Assembly: GCA_963575645.1 (NCBI GenBank) | Contig: OY754476.1 | Location: 1,674,001-1,738,000 of the forward strand | Length of the DNA stretch: 64,000 nt | Direction: 5' to 3' | DNA from: Xanthostigma xanthostigma | Taxonomy: Eukaryota; Arthropoda; Insecta; Raphidioptera; Raphidiidae | Shown here: positions 56,601 through 64,000 of the stretch, piece by piece | How positions within the stretch are numbered: position 1 is the stretch's first letter | How the letters are laid out: every line of letters begins with the position of its first letter | The notes under the pieces: model-generated | The model's input: only the letters and a program-made list of their open reading frames with translations | Told to the model about the DNA's origin: nothing | Databases searched by the model: none | Position numbers and translations under genes: made by a program

Positions 56601-59600
56601 TTGGGAATTAATATTTTGCTTGACACCTTCCTTCGTGAGGAATTTATTTTTTCTGCTTTAACCCTTCCCCCAGGAAAAAAATATCTACGCCCTTGGGTTG
56701 GTGGGTCGCAAAAGTTTGGAAAAGAGTGATCAAAAAAAAAAAAAAAAACAGTTGTGTGGTTTTAAAAAACCACGACGCAAGTGAAACTTTTATTGGATTG
56801 TAGACACTTATCCATCACGATTAATTATAAACAACAATATTCACATGAATACACGAATAAAAACATGTAAACACTGTACAGCACTTGCCCGCATGACAGA
56901 CTGACTATGTGTTATACATATGATCAGCTGATGATAACCATGGGCGCCGCCATATTGGCGCCTTTCACTTTACCCCTACTCCGCCGCCGCTTGTAATGCG
57001 ACATGCAACAGACGGCCAGAAAAATTCGGGGCGATAGAATAAAAGTTTCACTTTAAAAACTATTTTTCGCCCCTTTTAGGAACCCCATGTGTTTAATTTT
57101 ATAAGTGGTCTACATGATAGTCCGAGAGGGTAATTATAATTTTGAAATCTAAGCTTAAGCGCAAGTCGTATCATCCGTGAGATGGGCGGATTTAAAATTC
57201 AAAATTACTTTAGTTTGGATAAAAAAAGACTTACCAGGTTCAGAAACTTTGTACGCAACATCACAAGATCCATCTCGACGATCGGAAAACTTAATGTCCG
57301 CTTTGCTGGGTCCTTCTACTGAAATGGCAAGAGTCCCAATGCCGGCTTCTCTTGTCCAAATATTGAATTCGTTCTGTTCTCCTTGTTCACCACGTTCCAA
57401 ACCAGCACCTCCGGCTTTTACCAAATGGGTACCACTATCGCGCAGTGGGCCAACGGTAAATTGGAAAGGCGATCCTATATTTAATACAACGAAACATTTA
57501 TTAATTATTAAAGACTCGATAAAAGTTAAACTCATGTTTCGACAATAAATATATTTTCATTTTTTTTCATACTATAACGCTTTGAACTCCAAATCGGGAT
57601 CACAAATAAGTTCTGACGTGATAACGTCTTATAAATTGATGAAACACCGGCTCCACGCACGAAAAAGTGTCACGTTCCGCCTGAGCCTGAGCGTGCAAGC
57701 GAGAGCGTGGTATAAGCGATAGAGAGGCACGATCGGCCCAAGCGTCGGCTTGTACGCATTTCAATGTTTCTTTATGACGTTATCACGTAAAACTATCGTC
57801 CGTAAACCGACTTTACAGACAACCAATTTTTTAAAAACTGTTATTATAGTTTTCTTTATAAATGAATTCAGACATCGAATTATCGTTTCATTTAGGGCTT
57901 TTGTTCGAACACTAAGTTACAAAGCTTACATAGAAATTTAATTCAGATTTATTAAAGAGTAAAAAAAACAATTATACATCTGATAGACGCACGACAACTG
58001 ATAAGCGTCAACAGTTTTTAGTAAAAAAGAATTTATTTTTTCTCACCAGGTATGTGAATGTCTTTATATTTAACAGAAACGGTATGAACGCCAAGCTCTT
58101 TTGGAACGAAGTGTACCGCGTATAAACCATCTTCAATTTCTTTGATTTCAGCGTCTTCAGTTACTCCACCAGGGGATGTTACAGTCGCCGTTAAATCAAA
58201 CGACGTTATTCCTAAAACGAATAAAAAAATTGAACTTTGGCGACATGCTCAAAATCATTTCTTAATATATACTTTGCGTATAATTGTTGACGGTATTCAA
58301 TCAATGTTTTTTATTACCAGGCATTTTGAAGGTCAACTTGCATTGGCTTCCAACTTCTGTTACAGGAACAGCTTCTCTTTGTCTTTGAATTTTTTCACGT
58401 TGTCTATTAGATCCTTCACCAGTAACCTGCCAGAAAAATAATGTGTAGGTATACTTATAAGTTACCGAATTTTACAAATAAAAAATAGTTTAAACTTTAC
58501 CTTGACTGTAAAAGGCGATCCTTCAACATGGTGATCAGCAAACTTGAGATTAACAATATAATAACCTGGCTCTGTTGGTTTGTACGAAATATTCAATGTA
58601 CCATCCTCTTTGTCGGCGCATTGAATGTCAGCTTTACTAGGGCCTTCAATTGAAAGCGAAAGACCGCCATATCCTGAAAAAAATGTTTTATTTATTTCAA
58701 TAGATTATATTCGAAGTAATTCCATAGTCTTTATTTCGATGTTTATAAATTACGGAACTGCGAAATACCTAAACCTCTCCCATTTATTGTTATCTTTTGT
58801 TTTGACTAAAACGGTTGAGGTATCTTGAATTAAAGGTACATTTACAATCACGCACGCTGTACAACTGGCGCGGCGAAGTTAACATTTATACAATATATAG
58901 TGTGTCCCCGGATTGAGTTCACAATAGGTGAGATTGATAAAAAAATTTCGAATTGGAATTTCATATTTTGGGATTCCGCCCTGCTTGGTCTGAAACTTAT
59001 TTTTACTTTCGATTTTTTTTAAAAAAAAGTGTCACTGAGAAAAGCTGTTCACAATGAAAAATTATGGCGTTATGCAAATTTTCAGAATGATCGGCCTACT
59101 TTGATAAAATCCGCTTTTGTTTTGTTTTGTTTGAAAAACAATCGCGTGGAGGTAGCCAAATAGAGTAATTTGGAGTTTAATTTATTTTTTTGATAAACTG
59201 TAAAAATTTGAATTTTAATTTGAACATTTCTAATCAGCCTGTTTTCTCATCTAAGGTTTTATCATGTAATCGTTAATAATAAATATTTTTCTCCTATTTT
59301 CTACTTCTATTATCAAAGTACACCGATCATTCTGAAAATTTGCATAACGCCATAATTTTTCATTGTGAACAACTTTTCTTAATAGAGTATGCGAGTAAAG
59401 TTGATAAGTCATATTATGCATGTTAAATTAAAAAAAAAAAAAAACGATAATGTATCTTACTTGTTAACAAGTGGGGATTATCTCGAAAAAACATCAGAAA
59501 TTATGTAAATTTTAGATTTTAAAAATATTTTAAATAGGTATATCAATTCGGGTATTTAATTTAAAAGTTTTCAATTAACATGCAATAAAACTAAATGCAT

Positions 59601-61884
59601 TACGAAACATTTTATTTTTCAATGATCTGCAAACCTTAAACTTTACGTTACGTCAACACTAATGATGTAACTATGCATACGGCTTTAATGATTCGACGTA
59701 GTCAGGCAGTTTTTTTCAAGTGAAACTTTACCGCCACTGAGTGCATTAACAATAATTAAGTTTTTTTTAAAGTTAATGTCAGTAGTTTTAAATAATGGCT
59801 TTGTAATTGTTAATATTTATTTATAATACTAAATAATATGTTACAAATTGCGTGAGTGAGACATTGGTAAATACAAATTAACCGCCGTTATAAATAAATA
59901 AATCGTTTTTGATATTTATCGAAATCATTGATTTATGGTTATGCTATACGTGAATAAGAGCAAAAGAAGAATTATAGGAAGACTCACCAGCATTGCGCGT
60001 ATCAACTGTAAAGGTATTATCCGTGTGTGTTTTTCCTTCTTTCAAAGCATTACCAGTAACTTGCACTTTTTTAGCATCGCCAACTTCGCGCTCACAAACG
60101 TTGATTTTGAATGGCGAATTGGTAATATGTGTGCCCATCCGTTTAACTGAAACAACATGTTCGCCGATTTCACGTGGCGTAAATGAAATACCAATATTAC
60201 CAGTTGGTAATCTCTTTAAGAAACATGGCTCTTCTAAACCACTTGGCGCTTGAATCGAAGCATTCAATGATCTAATATCGGCATCGGATATTTTGCCGGG
60301 CAACGAAACTTCACTACACGAGCCCACGGATATTTGATTACGTTTGCGTCCTTCGCCAGTTATTTTGGCATTGTAAGGCGATCCTTTGATATGTTTGTCA
60401 CCAAATCGTACGGATATTTTATATTCCCCAGGTGCTGTTGGTAAGTAAGAAACCGATACAGTTCCGTCTTTGTTATCATGGCAACTGATTTCAGCTTTGC
60501 TTGGACCTTCGACGGCCATTGATAATCCACCAGCTCCGGCACCCTTTGTGGAGATGGTGAAATTGCTTGGTTCACCACTAACTCCATGTGTCAAGCCTGG
60601 ACCGTATGCTGTTACATAGCCTGAACTTATTGAATCGACGTGGAATTTATAAGGTGAGCCTGCATAACCAGAATCAAATTAAATATATATATAATGTATG
60701 GTAATATTTTTATTTTGATTTGAAGAGCGTGCCAAAAATTTATATTACATTCATTCGTTTGGGCTTAGTTTGTTTTGCTACGCTCTACTCTCATGTTAGT
60801 TCCGGTGTAAGATCATTATTTTTCGTGCGCTAGGATGAACGCACGATAAGAATAATTTAAACCGGGTTTGCGCGCTCTTGCAATTACGTAATTTTACTTG
60901 TACATGAACAGCAAAAAAAAATCACCAGGCCGGCGATTGCTGGAAGGAGAGCTTAGCGTAGCAATCAGAATAGATTTCCAATTTGAAATTGTGAGTTAGC
61001 ACGGCTCTAAATCTTGTCAAAAATTGGTACGTGTATACTGGTCTAAATGATAGCATCAACTAACGATAGAACGCCCCCGAAACTGGACATTAACTCACAG
61101 ATAGTCATAGTAGGGAATGGGATCGTTTACCCCAAGAAAAGTTCGACAACTTTATTTTAAGCTTGGCGCGGCAGGTTGCAACTTTATAGCATGCACGGGG
61201 GGTCCACATTCATAATTCACCTGTCAGCACAATTTGTGAATGTCTATGATACATTTTTTTAATGCTTGTATCTAAAAATATATGTCCGAATGCGAATTAA
61301 GTCTGGAATGGAATTTGCTTTTGGAGTTTAGTTGCCTGTATGTCATTGACCATGGTACAAAATTTTAAATGCAAAAGTACAGTATTAGCCTCAACTTTTT
61401 ATCGAAGATTTAGTATATTAATGTCGTCGTTTGATAAATACGATATTTAATATTTGCATCAAAATATTTGCCCATGAAATTTGTATCAAATATATAATTG
61501 ATGCTGGTTTTCGAAATATATTTGATTAAAAAAAAGATTTAAAGTTTTCACGGAAAACGGAATGGTGCGGAACCCCCTCCACGCGAGTTCGGCTCGCACT
61601 TGACCGTTTTTTTTTTAATCAAACCCATTCAAATGTACTTTCTGGCTATTTTTTTAAACGTGTAAGAGAGAATGTGGTTTATTGACGCTCAACTTTAGCG
61701 TGAACGAACAACACGGCCAAAACGTATTTGATGATAATCTTACCTTGAACATGTTCACCATTGTATTTGACCGAGAGTTCATGAAGACCTTCCTCGCGTG
61801 GATCATACTTAATGCTAACTGTGCCATCGCGATTGTCTTCTATTACTGGTTTATCGACGTTTCCACTCGGCATTTTAACTTCGG
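50628..61884 (-). CDS. cher: Filamin (cheerio) C-terminal part, repeats 16-24
   Basis: Actin-crosslinking filamin; the C-terminal rod binds membrane and signalling partners and repeat 24 dimerises the molecule. Eleven exons join in phase: 61884-61744, 60659-59988, 58673-58501, 58426-58318, 58211-58047, 57474-57235, 53392-53199, 51906-51681, 51549-51334, 51232-51026, 50812-50628. They give 841 residues to the stop at 50628-50630. Immunoglobulin-like repeats each end in a GSPF/GSPY motif. By order they match human repeats 16 (partial) to 24. The hinge [13 protein letters not shown]...PILPHFKSD lies before the last repeat, which ends [30 protein letters not shown] and [12 protein letters not shown] mark repeat 20. 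Most introns are phase 1. The N-terminal actin-binding domain and repeats 1-15 lie beyond 64000. The largest intron (53393-57234) is packed with repeats. Confidence 0.93.
52037..52801. mobile_element. Foldback MITE with CAGGGTGTCCC ends, copy 2
   Basis: TA at 52035-52036 and 52802-52803. Ends CAGGGTGTCCCATTAAGAAT on both arms. Arms of roughly 360 bp are nearly perfect over CTCCAATTCAAAATAAAACG, CTCTACCAGTGGCGTACGGC and AAGTCAATAATGTACACTTG. The left arm also holds about 100 bp (52145-52240) missing from the right. Filamin intron. Confidence 0.88.
52871..53047 (-). repeat. SINE family G, copy 2 (tRNA-derived)
   Basis: On the minus strand: GGACAGCTTGGTGTAATGGT, CAGCGTGCTGGGTT, a B box GGGTTCGAATTCC, then CTCGCTCATGGATG and a TAAATAAATAAACG tail. 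GGTGTAATGGTCAGC matches an A box. The acceptor stem is not formed, so it is a SINE. It shares head, body and tail with 41551-41710. Filamin intron. Confidence 0.7.
53393..54631 (-). other. First part of the large filamin intron
   Basis: AT-rich intron sequence upstream of exon 53392-53199 on the minus strand. No coding segment and no clear transposon ends. Confidence 0.4.
54632..55262 (+). repeat. Interspersed repeat family B, internally duplicated
   Basis: Head CTAGTCTTTACCCGCGGCTT, CGCACGCGATTGAGACGAAA, and tail CAGTCAATCAGTCACGGAAC then TTATATATATAGA. A 145-bp segment starting TCTCCATGCAAATTT and containing CGTTACACCCTTTTAGGGGT is present twice in tandem (54934 and 55079). Lies in the large filamin intron. 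Confidence 0.6.
55279..55420 (+). repeat. Interspersed repeat family B, 5' part only
   Basis: TACTAGCCGTTACCCCGCCG, ACTCGCACGCTATTGAGACG and GCGTTCCCATTATTTGGCAT repeat the head of the 54632 copy only 20 bp after that copy ends. Truncated. Confidence 0.5.
55604..55750. mobile_element. Short near-perfect palindrome
   Basis: TATATATGTTACGGTTAATA, CAAGAAAGTAGTTAATTCGC and TAATCGGCTAATTACCCGAA on the left; the complement on the right after an 11-base spacer. About 147 bp in all. Probably a foldback MITE; the TA-rich flank hides the target duplication. Confidence 0.65.
55849..56158. mobile_element. MITE family I, copy 1
   Basis: Ends AAGTGAAACTTTTATT and AATAAAAGTTTCACTT. The body has GGATTGTAGACACTTATCCA, CATGAATACACGAATAAAAA, GACGCCGCCATATTGGC and CAGACGGCCAGAAAAATTCG. 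It is preceded by the hairpin GTGTGGTTTTAAGAAACCAC, which is also present before copy 2. This copy has extra ACTCCGAACGCC-type sequence and a duplicated GGATTGTAG. Confidence 0.7.
56477..56697. mobile_element. TIR element H, copy 2 (empty)
   Basis: CAAGGGCGTAGATATGGGGT to the complement of CCAAGGGCGTAGATATTTTT. It holds the same body as 44856-45452 without the nested family C element: TTAGAAATACTTCTTGAAAT runs straight into TTGTAAAATTGGTTTGGG. Filamin intron. Confidence 0.8.
56779..57053. mobile_element. MITE family I, copy 2
   Basis: Same ends and body as 55849-56158, about 620 bp downstream in the same intron and orientation. It is about 35 bp shorter, and CTTGTAATGCGACATG replaces the middle of the GC-rich part. 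The preceding A-run and GTGTGGTTTTAAAAAACCAC hairpin are also shared, so the duplicated unit is larger than the TIR-bounded element. Confidence 0.7.
57613..57832 (+). mobile_element. MITE family A, copy 3
   Basis: TGACGTGATAACGTCTTATA to GACTTTACAGACAACCAATT then TTTT. Nearly identical to copy 2, but CTCTCTCTTCTCGCGTGACG near the right side is missing. Filamin intron between exons 58211-58047 and 57474-57235. Confidence 0.82.
58898..59390. repeat. Inverted repeat, possibly truncated GTGTCCC-type MITE
   Basis: Begins TAGTGTGTCCCCGGATTGAG. Internal arms 59040-59108 (AAAAGCTGTTCACAATGAAA...ATCGGCCTACTTTGATA) and 59318-59385 (complement) enclose an AT-rich loop. The expected right end (complement of GTGTCCC) is missing. 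Filamin intron. Confidence 0.5.
60660..61743 (-). other. Filamin intron with a diverged inverted repeat
   Basis: TTGCTACGCTCTACTCTC at 60774 and GGAGAGCTTAGCGTAGCAA at 60955 may be ends of an old MITE. 61555-61617 is a partial copy of repeat F (CACGCGAGTTCGGCTCGCAC). Otherwise AT-rich. Confidence 0.45.
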
Positions 61885-62185
61885 CTGAAAAAGAAAAAAC
61901 ATCTATAATACAAAATCAAAACGTCTCGATAAAAATTACAATTTCTCCAGAACATTATTTCGGCAGAACAATAACGTCTCAACTTTCATCACTAAAAGAC
62001 TTTTTAATGTGGCCGTAAATTTGGAAAACAACGAACATTCGGTCGTTGCAATTTACTAACGAAGATTTTGCCCTGAAATAATCGGCATATCTTTTAAAAA
62101 ATATACTAGAATAGACAAAGACCCGGTAGTAAACATGGACATTCTTAGCATACTCCAATAGGTCATAATATACGATAGTCTAAAC

Positions 62186-62711
62186 CAGTGATTCCCAAAG
62201 TAGTCTATATCGACCCCCAGGCGTCGACGACAACTTGCAAGGGATCCATGTCAGCGGGAAGAAAATGGGGGTCCATGAAATGAAAATGGGGGTCAACGAT
62301 AGTGAATGTCCTAACAAAAAAAGGAACAAACTGGACATCGTTAACCGAAGAGATTTAAGATTAAATCTAACTAAATTGATGCCAAATGTTGAAAATTTAT
62401 TATCAAAGCATCAGGTTCATCCCTCACACTAAAAATATTAATTTTTTGCTTAGTTATTTTATGTAACAGAAAGTAAATTTTAATTTGATTCGTTTAATTA
62501 CAATCTAATTAATAAATGTATAGAACTAAATATTTCACACTACATTTCACTACCGTAAATCGTTCAAAGTGAGTAGCACTATACCGGTTGTCAAAAATAC
62601 ATTTGAAATTAATGAATTTGCAAAAAATCAATATCAGATAAGCAGGGGGTCTACTCAAAACCGAAAAACATGGCAAGTGGTCTACGAGACAAAAAAGTTT
62701 GGGAACCTCTG
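62186..62711 (+). mobile_element. hAT deletion derivative E, copy 2, perfect TSD
   Basis: CAGTGATTCCCAAAGTAGTC at the left and the complement of CAGAGGTTCCCAAACTTTTT at the right. Exactly GTCTAAAC on both sides (62178-62185, 62712-62719). Same structure as 33854-34390 in inverse orientation, about 85-90% alike. Confidence 0.93.
62290..62432 (+). pseudogene. hAT transposase C-terminus (copy 2)
   Basis: Reads GVNDSECPNKKRNKLDIV, NRRDLRLNLTKL, ending KHQVHPSH and a stop at 62432, nearly the same as the remnant at 34143-34300. The frame is open in both copies, but only the C-terminal codons of the transposase remain. Confidence 0.7.
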
Positions 62712-63215
62712 GTCTAAACGTATATCAGGTCACAGGGAGGAAGCCACCCCCCTTGTATACGCACTACGCACAGAAGCTGTCGTTAAACCGTTTGTCTAAT
62801 AAAACAGTTTTACTGTACTTTTGAAAGTTCACTGTACATACTCATATCGTATGTCTTTCATCATTGCCAATAAAATAGAAGCAACATTTACATATACTTA
62901 AACATTAATTTGGTAAATATTTTTTTGTTTCGCCAAAAGTTGTTCAAAATGTTTGTTTTTTTTTAAATAAATATACATAAGTGACACGCTTATACATAAT
63001 TCTTATAAATTGAACCTCAATTATTTTCCATGCATTTAAAAGCAAATTCATGTTCAAAAATATATTTGCGCGTAGTGAAAAGTACAAAATATATAGTGCA
63101 GCGACAAGGCTATGCAGACAAGTTACAAGACTATTAGGAACAAGCAGCGAGACTTGACTTATCAAATAATAGCGCATCTGATAACTTCTCGCTTGTCTCT
63201 TGCCTTACCCTAATC

Positions 63216-63721
63216 CAGAGCCGGATTAATGACTATATAGAGGCCCTTGGCCACTTGAGCGTATGAGGCCCCTAGCAAGGAAATTTTTTGACGTGATAAC
63301 GTCTTATAAATTGATGAAACACCGGCTGCATGCACGAAAAAGTGTAACGTTCCGCCTGACCCTGTGCGTGCAAGCGAGAGCGCAGTAATGTATTATTAAA
63401 TATGATATTCGAGCGGAATACGTTATCACGTAAACTATCGTCCGTAAACCGACTTTACAGACAACCAATTTTTTTTTAGGATATTTTCTTTGAATAAAAA
63501 ATTTAAAATGAGAAAGATTTTACTTGTTGTTTTATAATTAATTTATTGACAAATAGTTACACACATTTTCGTCTCATCTTTTTTGAAACGAATTCATCTA
63601 TGATCTTTTCAAATTCGATCATTTAAAGTAGATTATTTTCTATACATAGAACGCAGGAGTTATGTGGGTTAATTTGTTTGTACTTAGAAAAGTACGAGGC
63701 CCATACGTTAGTCCGGCTCTG
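63216..63721. mobile_element. hAT element with perfect TSD, carrying a MITE
   Basis: CAGAGCCGGATTAATGACTA left and the complement of CAGAGCCGGACTAACGTATG right. CCCTAATC on both sides (63208-63215, 63722-63729). It contains GAGGCCC near both ends. No transposase frame. MITE family A copy 4 lies inside at 63284-63477. Confidence 0.92.
63284..63477 (+). mobile_element. MITE family A, copy 4, nested in a hAT element
   Basis: TTTTTTGACGTGATAACGTC to GACTTTACAGACAACCAATT then T-run. It shares ATGATATTCGAGCGGAATAC with copy 1. It lacks the CGATCGGCCCAAGCG part of copies 2 and 3. Confidence 0.85.
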
Positions 63722-64000
63722 CCCTAATCTGTCACGAAAATTATCGTACATAAATATTTCGCTCATATTTTTAGATTATAGATAGTTTACAGATGCGCGA
63801 CGCAACTAAGATAATGTATATTCTAATATTAATGAATTTTATTGAAATTGTGCAAAATGGCCATACTATATTTTTTGGAATTTTAAGGATAAATTTAACA
63901 GGAAACAAATAATATTAAAAACACCAGTTTAAAATTTTTACAATCAAATAGATCTATATTAAATAAAATAAAATTTCATTTCTGATTTGAATGGAGCGTG

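Larger units (their letters stand above)
61885..64000 (-). other. Probable filamin intron with two hAT insertions
   Basis: The exon ending at 61884 starts in mid-codon, so filamin continues upstream. No further filamin exon is visible to 64000, so this is most simply intron. It contains the hAT elements at 62186-62711 and 63216-63721. Confidence 0.5.

Noticed and set aside
62944..63177. 77-codon minus-strand frame near a possible filamin exon position
   Set aside because: It has no filamin motifs (GPSKA, GSPF) and no matching splice phase.

Overview
The window reads as an AT-rich, repeat-dense nuclear segment of an insect genome. The evidence is spliced genes with GT..AG introns and arthropod-type proteins: an Erect wing/NRF-1 factor, a PNLDC1/Trimmer-type piRNA-trimming exonuclease, a Rolling stone-like membrane protein, and filamin (cheerio). 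The abundance of short DNA transposons (hAT, Tc1/mariner, Tigger/pogo and TTAA types) and tRNA-derived SINEs fits Hemiptera or a similar order, but I cannot name the species.

Layout. 1-5.4 kb: intergenic DNA with a non-LTR retrotransposon 3' end that carries a MITE, then the upstream region of ewg. 5.4-9.8 kb (+): complete ewg coding sequence in eight exons. 9.8-19.3 kb: no gene recognised, several MITEs and a Tc1/mariner remnant. 20.1-24.1 kb (-): PNLDC1/Trimmer-like gene, six firm exons, C-terminus unresolved. 24.1-37.6 kb: no firm gene; hAT elements, SINE-like repeats, and a chain of alternating palindromes at 35.8-36.6 kb. 37.6-47.0 kb (+): Rolling stone-like gene, five coding exons, with introns crowded by MITEs. 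47.0-50.6 kb: convergent intergenic region with a hAT MITE and a Tigger/pogo derivative. 50.6-61.9 kb (-): the last eleven coding exons of filamin (841 residues); upstream exons lie beyond the window. 61.9-64 kb: probably a filamin intron, holding two hAT insertions with perfect 8-bp target duplications.

The four host genes do not form a pathway. What ties the window together is small DNA transposons. They sit inside introns, nest in one another (44.85-45.45 kb, 63.2-63.7 kb) and lie directly against splice sites. The best case is a MITE whose terminal T-run is the polypyrimidine tract of a Rolling stone exon. Many of these elements are near-perfect long inverted repeats that would form double-stranded RNA in the host pre-mRNAs. 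All gene models were built by hand from splice consensus, reading phase and family resemblance. No search or RNA data were available.
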